Assembly: GCA_002396665.1 (NCBI GenBank)
Contig: DGYJ01000048.1
Location: forward strand, 1,024-13,456
DNA: 12,433 bases
Source of the DNA: Bdellovibrionaceae bacterium UBA5009
Lineage (GTDB): Bacteria > Bdellovibrionota > Bdellovibrionia > Bdellovibrionales > Bdellovibrionaceae
Direction of reading: 5' to 3'
Below are positions 5,561-12,433 of the stretch, in pieces. The position numbers and the translations under genes were made by a program. Under the pieces are notes generated by a model, which did no database searches, was not told the origin of the DNA, and saw nothing but the letters and a program-made list of their open reading frames with translations. Each line of letters starts with the position of its first letter. Positions within the stretch are counted from its first letter, which is position 1.

Positions 5561-6550
5561 TTGAAATTGATCGGATCGAAATTGACGGGATCGAAATTAA
5601 AAACAAAAAAAGTATGGACAGCATTAGAGCATCAAATTTTTCAAAGAATGAAAAATTTAGAAATTCTAAATAAAAAAATTCTTCTGATGGTTTCAGGTGG
5701 GGCCGATTCGGTGGCCGCATTTCATGTTTTAAGCCGACTGCTTCCGCCAGAGAATCTTATCGTTTTTCACTTTCATCATGGGCGCAATGAAAATTCTGAA
5801 TTTCGTGATCAAGCCTTGGGATTCGTCGAACAATTGTCAAAATCCAAAGGGGTTTTATTTGTTTCTGAATTTTTAGATGTTGAACCCGTGAAGTTTAATG
5901 ATCTGAAAAAAGATGAAGCCACGCTTAGAAAATTGCGCCTGAAGGCATTAAAAAAAGTCCATGGCCAGTGCAAAACAGATGTGATCGTGACTGGCCATCA
6001 CGAGATGGACTTGTTAGAAACTCGTTTGATGCGAATGATTCGGGGGACCGGCCCCCAAGGGCTTGTCGCGATGAAAGAATTCAATGGTTTATATTATCGA
6101 CCCTTTTTGCAAACTTCTCCTCAAGTTTTGAAAGAATATTTGATTTCGCAGAAGCAAAATTGGATCGAGGACCCAAGCAACAAAGACACTCGATATTTTA
6201 GAAATTGGTTAAGGCAAAAGTGGCTTCCTGCGCTAGAAAAAAAACGCCCAGGATCTGTGCATAGATGGTCACAATCCCTAGAGCTTTTAAGTCAGAAAAC
6301 AGATCAAAGTTTGGTCCAGATTCCTGGCTCAAACACACTTTCCCGTGCGTATTATTTAAGCCTTACCAGGGATGAAAGGGCTTTGTTATTGGCTAAATGG
6401 TTTTATTCCATGAATCAAACTCATTATACGCAAGCTCACATACAAGAAATTATTAAGCAGCTGGACAAAGTTCAAAACGTGTTCACATTTTATGTTGCAG
6501 GTCTAGTTTTCGAGGTTAACGCAGGGCAAATTACTGTGAAACCAAGTTAA
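5561..6550 (+). CDS. tilS: tRNA(Ile)-lysidine synthetase
   Basis: Attaches lysine to C34 of the CAU-anticodon tRNA-Ile using ATP, changing its decoding to AUA; essential and cytoplasmic. The PP-loop motif is KILLMVSGGADSVAAFHV (S45-GGADS50), followed by HFHHGR (70-75), the GHHEMD segment (145-150) with LLETRLMRMIRGTG, YYRPFLQ, and WIEDPSNKDTRYFRN (201-215). In the usual HHADD word the first Asp is replaced (HHEMD), a mild divergence. At 329 residues it is a compact form lacking most of the C-terminal extension of E. coli TilS. The start is uncertain: TTG at 5561 (used here), TTG at 5567 or 5582, or ATG at 5648. The LEH-x6-RM segment before the PP-loop looks like genuine TilS, favouring a TTG start. 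No strong ribosome site precedes any of them. Confidence 0.92.
   Translation: MKLIGSKLTGSKLKTKKVWTALEHQIFQRMKNLEILNKKILLMVSGGADSVAAFHVLSRLLPPENLIVFHFHHGRNENSEFRDQALGFVEQLSKSKGVLFVSEFLDVEPVKFNDLKKDEATLRKLRLKALKKVHGQCKTDVIVTGHHEMDLLETRLMRMIRGTGPQGLVAMKEFNGLYYRPFLQTSPQVLKEYLISQKQNWIEDPSNKDTRYFRNWLRQKWLPALEKKRPGSVHRWSQSLELLSQKTDQSLVQIPGSNTLSRAYYLSLTRDERALLLAKWFYSMNQTHYTQAHIQEIIKQLDKVQNVFTFYVAGLVFEVNAGQITVKPS
5564..5593 (+). repeat. 15 bp tandem duplication at the tilS start
   Basis: Two adjacent 15 bp units (5564-5578 and 5579-5593) match at 14 of 15 bases, and a partial third copy (AAATT) follows. They encode the repeated pentapeptide K-L-(I/T)-G-S in the extreme N-terminus of TilS and duplicate a potential TTG start codon. 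A short slippage-type duplication is the simplest reading. Confidence 0.75.
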
Positions 6551-6639
6551 GACAGTTTTTTGATTAAGAGTGTATTTCCTTCGAACTGTTGGCTAGAATA
6601 AAAGTAATTCGAACATGAAAGTTCACGGAAAGGCAGTTC
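6551..6639 (+). promoter_or_regulatory. ftsH leader with weak promoter candidate and strong RBS
   Basis: The 89-base gap is the largest plus-strand gap to the right of 3339. A -10-like TAGAAT at 6594-6599 is preceded at 17 bp by only a poor -35 (TGTATT, 6571-6576). GGAAAGG at 6627-6633 is a good Shine-Dalgarno, six bases from the ftsH ATG. This makes an independent ftsH promoter plausible. No heat-shock sigma consensus was recognised. Confidence 0.4.
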
Positions 6640-8589
6640 ATGAAATCCACACAAAAAGTATTCGCATTCTGGTTTGCCATGGTTGTGTTGGCCTTGGTTT
6701 TTTTACAATTCTACCAAGCTAAACATCAAAAAATGATTCCAGATTTTAATTTTACAAAATTTATGATGGCCGTTGAAGCCAAAGAAGTTGTTGCCGAGGA
6801 TCTTGTGATTCGTCAGGACACGGGTGAGTTTTTGGGTAAAATCAAACCTGAGTTCGAGAAAAAATACGGCGGCACTGATTTTAGTTTCATCGGAAATCCT
6901 GGCGAAACCGTTTATCAAGATTTAAGAAAAAATGGCATTACACCACGCTACGAAAGGGCTGACTCTGGAAACTTTTTGACAGTTTTCCTTTCGAGCTGGT
7001 TGCCATTATTAATCATTGTTGGTCTTGCGATGTTGATTATGCGACAAATCCAAGTCGGTGGCGGCAAAGCCATGTCCTTTGGAAAAAGCCGTGCACGTTT
7101 GCTGACTGAACATAAAAATAGAATCATGTTCAAAGATGTGGCAGGTGTTGATGAGGCCAAAGAAGATCTGCAAGAGATCGTGAGCTTTTTAAAAGATCCA
7201 AGAAAGTACACTCGCTTGGGTGGTCGTATCCCAAAAGGTGTTTTGCTTGTGGGTCCTCCGGGAACGGGTAAAACATTACTGGCCCGCGCAGTGGCTGGTG
7301 AAGCCGGTGTTCCATTCTATACAATTTCTGGTTCTGACTTCGTTGAAATGTTCGTGGGCGTTGGTGCAAGCCGCGTTCGTGATTTGTTTGAACAAGGTAA
7401 GAAAAGTGCTCCGTGCTTGATCTTTATCGATGAAATCGATGCCGTAGGACGTCACCGTGGAGCGGGCATGGGTGGTGGTCATGACGAACGTGAACAAACA
7501 CTGAATCAGCTTCTTGTCGAGATGGATGGCTTTGAGTCCACCGAAGGTGTGATTTTGATTGCAGCAACAAATCGTCCCGATGTGTTGGATCCAGCATTGC
7601 TTCGCCCGGGTCGTTTCGATCGTCGCGTGGTTGTGAATAAACCTGATTTAAAAGGTCGTGAACAAATCGTTGCAGTTCATACGAAAAAAACACCAATGGG
7701 TCCCGATGTGGATCTTTCTAAAATTGCCCGTGGTACACCGGGCTTTTCTGGTGCGGATATTGAAAATCTAGTGAACGAAGCGGCACTTGTGGCTGCAAGA
7801 CATGATAAAAAATATCTGGAAATGGAAGACTTTGAAAAAGCAAAAGACAAAGTCATCATGGGAAGCGAAAGAAAATCCATGGTCATCAGTGATGAAGATA
7901 AAAAGGTCACAGCTTACCACGAAGCAGGACACACACTGGTTGGCAAAAAACTTGTAGGCATTGATCCTATTCATAAAGTGACAATTATTCCCCGCGGAAT
8001 GGCTTTGGGGTTGACTCAAACATTGCCAGAAAAAGAATCTGTTAGTTTAAGCAAAGCAAAAGCAGAAAATATGATCGCCTTTTTATTTGGTGGTCGTGCT
8101 GCGGAAGAGCTTGTTTTTAAAGACATCACTACGGGTGCTGGTAACGATATTGAGCGCGCCACTGAAATTGCTCGCCGTATGGTTTGCGAATGGGGAATGA
8201 GCGAAAAACTTGGTCCCTTGGCCTATGAAAAACGCGAAGGCCCTGTGTTCTTAGGAATGCAAACTGGAACTACAAAATCCTATTCAGAGGCTAAAGCCGA
8301 ACAGATTGATCAAGAAGTTTCACGATTTATTGAAGAAGGATATGCGATTGCTGTTAAAATTTTAACTGATCACAAAGATGCCTTGGTTCGTCTTGCAGAG
8401 GCCTTGCTTGAGTATGAAACCATCGACGGCGTCGAAGTGGAAATGCTTGTGAATGGTGCAGCTGTTAGCGAAATTGAAAAAGCCAGAAGCAATAAGCGTG
8501 ACGGTGGATTAGGTATTTCTGCGACAGCAACAGATGCCGAAAAAAAATCCTCTGACCCTGTTGGCAACACAGGTCCAGTGACGGCTTAA
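6640..8589 (+). CDS. ftsH: ATP-dependent zinc metalloprotease FtsH
   Basis: A hexameric AAA+ protease anchored in the inner membrane. It degrades misassembled membrane proteins and, in well-studied Gram-negatives, short-lived regulators such as LpxC. At 649 residues it is the usual length. Transmembrane helix 1 is at about residues 7-24 and helix 2 at 113-134, with a periplasmic domain between them. The AAA domain has Walker A GPPGTGKT (205-212), Walker B IFIDE (261-265) and the second region of homology DPALLRPGRFDR (317-328, with the arginine finger). The protease domain has HEAGH (427-431) and the third zinc ligand D503 in GAGNDIERATE. The last 35 residues are a polar tail. The start has a strong GGAAAGG site. 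All key residues are intact. cdaA follows after 22 bases. Confidence 0.98.
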   Translation: MKSTQKVFAFWFAMVVLALVFLQFYQAKHQKMIPDFNFTKFMMAVEAKEVVAEDLVIRQDTGEFLGKIKPEFEKKYGGTDFSFIGNPGETVYQDLRKNGITPRYERADSGNFLTVFLSSWLPLLIIVGLAMLIMRQIQVGGGKAMSFGKSRARLLTEHKNRIMFKDVAGVDEAKEDLQEIVSFLKDPRKYTRLGGRIPKGVLLVGPPGTGKTLLARAVAGEAGVPFYTISGSDFVEMFVGVGASRVRDLFEQGKKSAPCLIFIDEIDAVGRHRGAGMGGGHDEREQTLNQLLVEMDGFESTEGVILIAATNRPDVLDPALLRPGRFDRRVVVNKPDLKGREQIVAVHTKKTPMGPDVDLSKIARGTPGFSGADIENLVNEAALVAARHDKKYLEMEDFEKAKDKVIMGSERKSMVISDEDKKVTAYHEAGHTLVGKKLVGIDPIHKVTIIPRGMALGLTQTLPEKESVSLSKAKAENMIAFLFGGRAAEELVFKDITTGAGNDIERATEIARRMVCEWGMSEKLGPLAYEKREGPVFLGMQTGTTKSYSEAKAEQIDQEVSRFIEEGYAIAVKILTDHKDALVRLAEALLEYETIDGVEVEMLVNGAAVSEIEKARSNKRDGGLGISATATDAEKKSSDPVGNTGPVTA

Positions 8590-8611
8590 ATTTTACCGAG
8601 TAAAGAGTAGA

Positions 8612-9427
8612 ATGAATTTTCAACTTTTGTACGACAACGCAAGAATGATTCTAGCCCAACTTAGATTGCAAGATCTGCTGGATATTATTTTGGTTTGGAT
8701 CATTGTTTACCGCGTGCTTGTTTTGATTCGAAGAACAGGCACGATCCAAATGTTGTCAGGACTTGGTATTCTTGCTGTTGGATATTTGTTCAGTATTTGG
8801 CTTGAGCTATTAACCTTCAATTGGCTTCTTGAAAAATTCTTTTCAAACTTATTTTTGATCGTTGTCATTTTGTTCCAGGCAGAGATCCGCCGTGCCTTGG
8901 CCCATATCGGAAGCAATCCTTTTTTCACTGGCTCATCGCGTGCTGAAGAAACACAGATGATTGAAGAAATAGCGAAAGGATTAGGTTGGGCTGCAGAAAA
9001 AGGCTATGGGGCCCTGATTGTGATCGAGAAAGAAATTTTAGTCGATTATCATATTGAAGTTGGAACTGAAATTGACTCTATCGTTACGGCAGAGATGATT
9101 TTATCTATCTTCCATCCCATGTCGCCGGTCCACGATGGGGCCATTTTGATTCGTGGTGGGCGATTACATTCTGCCGGAAGCTTTTTACCACTCAGTAAAA
9201 ACTCGGCCTTAGATAAAAATTTAGGAACACGTCATCGCGCAGCCCTTGGTTTGACAGAAGAAACAGATGCCTTGGTTTTTGTTGTCAGTGAAGAAACAAA
9301 ATCCATTGGACTTGTGAGCTCTGGTCACTTGAAATCCAATATTACAACTGTGGAAGTTCGTCAGGCCCTGTATGATCACTTCAGTATTAAGTACAAATCC
9401 TTTCAGGCCGGGGAGTCTTTTACATGA
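8612..9427 (+). CDS. cdaA: Diadenylate cyclase CdaA (c-di-AMP synthase)
   Basis: Condenses two ATP into cyclic di-AMP at the inner membrane. It is a 271-residue CdaA-type (DacA) enzyme with three N-terminal hydrophobic helices (about 22-39, 45-63 and 77-90), then a linker helix and the DAC domain. Catalytic motifs are intact: SPVHDGAILI (D175-G176-A177) and GTRHRAALGL (R207-H208-R209). Other family words are ALIVIEKEILVDYHIEVGTE and GRLHSAGSFLPLS. Neighbours give strong support: ybbR/cdaR overlaps its stop by ATGA and glmM follows, the conserved cdaA-cdaR-glmM module. In Firmicutes CdaR and GlmM bind CdaA and tune its activity; transfer of that control to this organism is inference. The ribosome site AAAGAG lies four bases before the ATG. 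Confidence 0.96.
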   Translation: MNFQLLYDNARMILAQLRLQDLLDIILVWIIVYRVLVLIRRTGTIQMLSGLGILAVGYLFSIWLELLTFNWLLEKFFSNLFLIVVILFQAEIRRALAHIGSNPFFTGSSRAEETQMIEEIAKGLGWAAEKGYGALIVIEKEILVDYHIEVGTEIDSIVTAEMILSIFHPMSPVHDGAILIRGGRLHSAGSFLPLSKNSALDKNLGTRHRAALGLTEETDALVFVVSEETKSIGLVSSGHLKSNITTVEVRQALYDHFSIKYKSFQAGESFT

Positions 9428-9816
9428 ATTCAATGCTAAAAGATTTTTTTACAGAAAATTTAAGTTCGAAAATTGTTTCTTTATTTATTGCTTTGATTTT
9501 ATGGATGACGATTCTGGGAAGAAGAGATTTTGTTCAGTCGAAAGAAATTGATGTTGAAATCTATGCTTCGCTTCCTTTTCAAGTCACAAAGCAAAGTTCA
9601 GACCATATTCGCGTACGAGTTTCTGGTTCCAAAAATGCCTTGAAAAAATTTGTCGAGGGCAATCACTCGCAAACAGTATTTGTTGATATTTCATCCGAGG
9701 GAGAGGGAATTCATCAAGTCGAAATTCAGCCTTCTCGGATCGATGTCCCCATTGGAGTTAAAGTCCTCAGTATTAAGCCCAACGTGATCCAGGCCGAAGT
9801 TGCAAGGAGACCTTGA
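9424..9816 (+). CDS. YbbR-domain protein, CdaA-associated regulator (CdaR-like)
   Basis: A 130-residue membrane-anchored protein. Residues 13-33 form one signal-anchor helix (LSSKIVSLFIALILWMTILG), then a single YbbR domain follows (about 38-128): KEIDVEIYASLPFQ, HIRVRVSGSKNALKKF, QTVFVDISSEGEGIHQVEIQ and VLSIKPNVIQAEV. Firmicute CdaR has about four such domains, so this version is much shorter. The domain should lie outside the inner membrane and CdaA's catalytic domain inside, so any control would act through the membrane helices (inference from the Bacillus/Listeria system). The ATG overlaps the cdaA stop by four bases and has GGGGAG at 9410-9415. The stop is one base before the glmM TTG. 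Confidence 0.88.
   Translation: MNSMLKDFFTENLSSKIVSLFIALILWMTILGRRDFVQSKEIDVEIYASLPFQVTKQSSDHIRVRVSGSKNALKKFVEGNHSQTVFVDISSEGEGIHQVEIQPSRIDVPIGVKVLSIKPNVIQAEVARRP
9804..9810 (+). promoter_or_regulatory. Ribosome binding site deciding the glmM start
   Basis: AAGGAGA lies seven bases before the TTG at 9818 and is the best Shine-Dalgarno in the cluster. It rules against the longer frame opening at TTG 9800, which would put this site inside the coding sequence. Confidence 0.8.
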
Positions 9817-9817
9817 T

Positions 9818-11209
9818 TTGAAAACAAAGTCTGAAGATAAAAAATCTAAAAAATTATTTGGGACAGATGGTATTCGTGGTACGGCCAATACCTACCCCAT
9901 GACTTCTGAAACGGTGGCAAAGATTGGTCAGGCCATTGGATACATCTTACAAAAACAAAAAAATCTTTCTGCATCACCCATTAAAAAAGTTGTTATTGGT
10001 AAAGATACTCGTTTATCCGGTTATATGATCGAGCAAGCATTATCGAGTGGATTGAACTCGATGGGTGTCCATGTTCAGCTTGTGGGCCCTTTGCCAACGC
10101 CTGGGATTGGATACTTGGCTCGTACAATGCGAGCCGCTGCGGGCATTGTGATTTCAGCGTCCCACAATGCTTACCAAGATAACGGGATAAAAATATTTGG
10201 TCCCGATGGTTATAAAATTCCAGACTCATGGGAACAAGAAATTGAAAGATTAGTTTTTGAAGAGGATTTGACCCAGTATTTTTCTGAATCAAAAGATATT
10301 GGTCGAACTCGTCGTATTGACGATGCCCAAGGTCGATATATTGTGAATGCAAAATCGACATTTCCATTAGAGCAAACCTTAGATGGTTTACGAATTGTAT
10401 TAGACACAGCCCACGGGGCGGCCTACAAAGTGGCGCCAGCGATTTTTGAAGAGCTCGGTGCGGAGGTCATTCATATTGGTAATGCTCCGAATGGGACAAA
10501 TATCAATGATAAGGTGGGGGCGCTTTACCCTGGAAAACTTTCTGAATTGGTCGTAAGTTACCGCGCCGATGTTGGGATTGCTTTGGATGGCGATGCTGAT
10601 CGCGTGGTCATGGTCGATGAAAAGGGCGATATCATGAACGGGGACCATATTCTTGGAATCTGCGCTTTGTTTATGAAAAACAGAGGCCTTCTTGAAAAGA
10701 ACACTTTAGTCGTCACGCAAATGAGCAATTTTGGTTTAGAAAAAGTGATGAACGAAAATGGCATTCAAGTCGTCAAGACTGGAGTCGGAGATAAGTTTGT
10801 TGTCGAAGAGATGCGTAAAAATGGTTACAATCTTGGCGGCGAACAGTCTGGCCATATTATATTCTTAGATCATACAACCACCGGGGATGGCTGCATCGCT
10901 GCACTTAGCGTTTTATCTGTGATGAAGCAATCTGGTAAAAAAATGAGTGAATTGAATCGTATGATCGAAGATGTTCCCCAGGTTTTAATCAACTGTCGTG
11001 TGCAAAAAAGAAAAGAATTATCTGAAATTAAAGGCTATGCAGAGCTTATTGAAAAAATTGAAAAAAGTTTGCAAAACAAAGGCCGCTTATTTATCCGTTT
11101 CTCTGGAACTGAGCCCCTGATTCGTATTTTGGTTGAAGGACCCGATAAAATGCAAATCAGTTCCCACGCTGAAGAAATTGCTAAATTTTTAGAAAAAGAG
11201 CTTTCATGA
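9818..11209 (+). CDS. glmM: Phosphoglucosamine mutase
   Basis: Interconverts glucosamine-6-phosphate and glucosamine-1-phosphate on the route to UDP-GlcNAc for peptidoglycan and LPS; cytoplasmic. From the TTG at 9818 it has 463 residues. Signatures, numbered from this start: KLFGTDGIRGTAN at the N-terminus, the phospho-serine loop VISASHNAYQDNGIKIFG with Ser115, the magnesium loop DGDADR (D257, D259, D261), sugar-binding GGEQSGHI (about 340-347) and phosphate-binding RFSGTEPLIRI (from 427). The Ser-loop and GEQSGH words distinguish GlmM from phosphomannomutase/phosphoglucomutase. It lies one base after ybbR and its stop overlaps pdxJ by ATGA. In Firmicutes GlmM also inhibits CdaA directly; that link is plausible here. 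Confidence 0.97.
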   Translation: MKTKSEDKKSKKLFGTDGIRGTANTYPMTSETVAKIGQAIGYILQKQKNLSASPIKKVVIGKDTRLSGYMIEQALSSGLNSMGVHVQLVGPLPTPGIGYLARTMRAAAGIVISASHNAYQDNGIKIFGPDGYKIPDSWEQEIERLVFEEDLTQYFSESKDIGRTRRIDDAQGRYIVNAKSTFPLEQTLDGLRIVLDTAHGAAYKVAPAIFEELGAEVIHIGNAPNGTNINDKVGALYPGKLSELVVSYRADVGIALDGDADRVVMVDEKGDIMNGDHILGICALFMKNRGLLEKNTLVVTQMSNFGLEKVMNENGIQVVKTGVGDKFVVEEMRKNGYNLGGEQSGHIIFLDHTTTGDGCIAALSVLSVMKQSGKKMSELNRMIEDVPQVLINCRVQKRKELSEIKGYAELIEKIEKSLQNKGRLFIRFSGTEPLIRILVEGPDKMQISSHAEEIAKFLEKELS

Positions 11210-11925
11210 TTCGATTGGGGATCAATATTGATCATATCGCAACCCTTCGACAAGTGCGTGGTGGGACCACAAGCTATCCTGATCTTTTGCATTTTTGCCA
11301 AGAAGTTGCGAAAGCAGGAGCTGATCAAATCACGATTCATTTGCGTGAAGACAGAAGACATATCCAGTTGAGTGATTTGAAAATGTTATCTAAAAAATCC
11401 CCACTGCCATTGAATTTAGAAATGGCCATGACGCAAGAAATGTTTCAGTTTGCAAAAAAATACAAACCGGCTTGGGTTTGTTACGTTCCAGAAAAACGAA
11501 AAGAGCTCACCACAGAGGGGGGCTTGGATGTCGTTAAGTACAAGAAGCAACTCAAAAAGCAAATTGAAAAATTACAAACCTTGGGTATTGAAGTTTCACT
11601 TTTTATTGCTCCACAATTGGATCAAGTTTTAGCTGCGGCCAAGGTTGGAGCTGATGCCATAGAGCTTCACACAGGGGCTTGGGTGCATCTTCAAGGGGTG
11701 CGAAAAAATAAAGAGTGGTCCCGATTAAAAAAATCAGCTTTGCTAGCAGAAAGTTTAGGTCTTCGTGTTCATGCAGGCCACGGTTTAGATTTTGTTCACA
11801 CGCAAAAAATAAAATCATTACCTTTTTTAAAAGAAGTCAATATCGGTCATTTTTTAGTCTGCGAGGCTTTGAATAAGGGACTTCGTCATTCTGTTTTACA
11901 GATGAAAAAAACTTTAAAGTCCTAG
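11206..11925 (+). CDS. pdxJ: Pyridoxine 5'-phosphate synthase
   Basis: Condenses 1-deoxyxylulose-5-phosphate with 3-amino-2-oxopropyl phosphate (the PdxA product) to pyridoxine 5'-phosphate in DXP-dependent vitamin B6 synthesis; cytoplasmic TIM barrel. It has 239 residues, the standard length. Family words appear in order: LGINIDHIATLRQVRGG (4-20), ITIHLREDRRHIQ with His45, LPLNLEMA with Glu72, CYVPEKRKELTTEGGLDV (92-109), IELHTGAW with Glu153, RVHAGHGLDF with His192 and EVNIGHFLVCEAL near the C-terminus. Catalytic and phosphate-binding positions look intact. The start overlaps the glmM stop by four bases, with AAAGAG upstream. pdxJ next to glmM is a known arrangement in Geobacter-like genomes, where acpS usually follows; here tsaE does. 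Confidence 0.97.
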   Translation: MIRLGINIDHIATLRQVRGGTTSYPDLLHFCQEVAKAGADQITIHLREDRRHIQLSDLKMLSKKSPLPLNLEMAMTQEMFQFAKKYKPAWVCYVPEKRKELTTEGGLDVVKYKKQLKKQIEKLQTLGIEVSLFIAPQLDQVLAAAKVGADAIELHTGAWVHLQGVRKNKEWSRLKKSALLAESLGLRVHAGHGLDFVHTQKIKSLPFLKEVNIGHFLVCEALNKGLRHSVLQMKKTLKS

Positions 11926-11929
11926 GTGG
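11924..11929 (+). promoter_or_regulatory. Ribosome binding site deciding the tsaE start
   Basis: AGGTGG overlaps the pdxJ stop codon and lies five bases before the ATG at 11935. The alternative GTG at 11926 is inside this site, so the ATG is preferred. Confidence 0.6.
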
Positions 11930-11934
11930 CATCG

Positions 11935-12375
11935 ATGTCATTTAAAAAAATATTTTCTGGAATTTCTATTCAGCAATTGGATCAGGTCGTTTCTGAGGTT
12001 CAAAAAAATATTCAAGTGCCAACGGTGATTTTGCTGTCGGGACCAGTGGGAAGTGGTAAAACAGAGTTTCTAAGTCATTTACTTAAAAAATATGGTCTAA
12101 CACAAATTGCATCGCCCACATTTTCGTTGCATCACAGTTATTCATCTCCGTCAGGGCAAAAATTTGTCCATGCCGATTTGTACCGAATAAAATCCGAGGA
12201 AGATCTTGATAGCACAGGCTTTTGGGATCTATTTCAAGATACAAACTCTATTGTTTTAATCGAATGGGCTGATTTGGTCGATGAAGGTGCGTGGCCCTTG
12301 GATTGGAAAAAAATAAAAATTGAAATTTTAAAAAAAGATCATTTGCGTGATTATATTTTAAGCGAGATCCCTTGA
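11935..12375 (+). CDS. tsaE: tRNA threonylcarbamoyladenosine biosynthesis ATPase TsaE
   Basis: The ATPase partner of TsaB-TsaD in making t6A37 on ANN-decoding tRNAs; cytoplasmic. It has 146 residues from the ATG at 11935 (three more if GTG 11926 is used). Walker A is LLSGPVGSGKTEF (34-46, with Lys42-Thr43), variant in having PVG where most members have DLGAG. Then come the switch-like IASPTFSLHHSY (58-69), FVHADLYRI (77-85, Asp81) and VLIEWADLV (107-115, Glu110-Trp111), all family marks. The start codon was chosen from the AGGTGG site overlapping the pdxJ stop. tsaB and tsaD are not in the window. A further TTG-started frame overlaps its stop. Confidence 0.93.
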   Translation: MSFKKIFSGISIQQLDQVVSEVQKNIQVPTVILLSGPVGSGKTEFLSHLLKKYGLTQIASPTFSLHHSYSSPSGQKFVHADLYRIKSEEDLDSTGFWDLFQDTNSIVLIEWADLVDEGAWPLDWKKIKIEILKKDHLRDYILSEIP

Positions 12376-12433
12376 AAAAACTAGTGTCCACTCTTTTGAA
12401 TCGCAGGCCCGAAGCCCGTGGTCGGGTGATTGT
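12372..12433 (+). CDS. 5' end of an unidentified gene, cut by window edge
   Basis: A frame opens at TTG 12372, overlapping the tsaE stop as TTGA, and stays open to the window end for 20 codons: it begins KKLVSTLLNRRPEARGRVIV after the initiator. The four-base overlap copies the style of the other junctions in this operon, and the basic N-terminus followed by a hydrophobic strand looks protein-like. No ribosome site is convincing, and 20 codons are too few to name a family. Confidence 0.45.
   Translation, partial: MKKLVSTLLNRRPEARGRVI

Noticed and set aside
6533..6561. ACTGT ... ACAGT followed by six T at the end of tilS, resembling a terminator.
   Set aside because: The stem is only five weak pairs with a 14-base loop, so stability is poor.
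6615..6722. 35-codon ORF from ATG 6615 overlapping the ftsH start.
   Set aside because: It uses the wrong frame over the ftsH signal-anchor helix and has no ribosome site; GGAAAGG fits ftsH better.
9993..10367. 124-codon minus-strand frame opposite glmM.
   Set aside because: Antisense shadow of conserved glmM codons, with no protein-family features.
6640..12375. Considered whether the ftsH-tsaE block is a horizontally acquired or defence island.
   Set aside because: All genes are core housekeeping families with intact catalytic residues; no integrase, repeats or transposase occur.

Overview
The window reads as a compact, moderately AT-rich Gram-negative chromosome segment. The gene set (tilS-ftsH, then a diadenylate cyclase block with ybbR, glmM, pdxJ and tsaE) and the protein flavour suggest a Bdellovibrio-like member of the former Deltaproteobacteria. 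That assignment is inference from gene order and memory of protein families; no search was run.

Left part, 1-960: an AT-rich leader carries short direct and inverted repeats. It is followed by a two-gene regulatory unit whose genes overlap by ATGA: a 95-residue XRE-type DNA-binding protein and a stand-alone receiver-like protein. The receiver has Glu where the phospho-accepting Asp is expected. Converging on it from the minus strand is pgsA (phosphatidylglycerophosphate synthase). After pgsA, again with an ATGA overlap, comes a 50-residue single-pass membrane ORF (808-960). Its 3' end runs 40 bp into the receiver gene.

Middle part, 1606-6550, all on the plus strand: a YbgC-type thioesterase, glpX (class II fructose-1,6-bisphosphatase) and an eight-cysteine zinc-ribbon-like protein form one tight group. 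After a 62 bp gap, an SRPBCC/START-fold protein, an unnamed 124-residue protein, a succinate-semialdehyde-type aldehyde dehydrogenase and tilS (tRNA-Ile lysidine synthetase) follow. Their junctions are a 4 bp overlap, a 20 bp overlap and a 2 bp gap, so co-transcription is likely.

Right part, 6640-12433, plus strand: ftsH has its own strong ribosome binding site. It is followed by cdaA (c-di-AMP synthesis), a one-domain ybbR/cdaR, glmM (glucosamine-1-phosphate formation for peptidoglycan and LPS), pdxJ (pyridoxine 5'-phosphate) and tsaE (t6A tRNA modification). A further gene begins at the window edge. cdaA-ybbR-glmM is the conserved module coupling c-di-AMP synthesis to cell-wall precursor supply. 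The remaining genes are housekeeping functions in the order seen in Geobacter-like genomes, but folP, acpS and nnrD, which I recall between them there, are absent here.

Most genes are ordinary core functions. The parts worth a second look are the XRE plus degenerate-receiver pair, the hidden membrane smORF behind pgsA, the cysteine-rich and 124-residue unnamed proteins, and the streamlined c-di-AMP cluster. I see no tRNA, rRNA, CRISPR array, insertion sequence or convincing intrinsic terminator, and no gene-free stretch longer than 300 bases.
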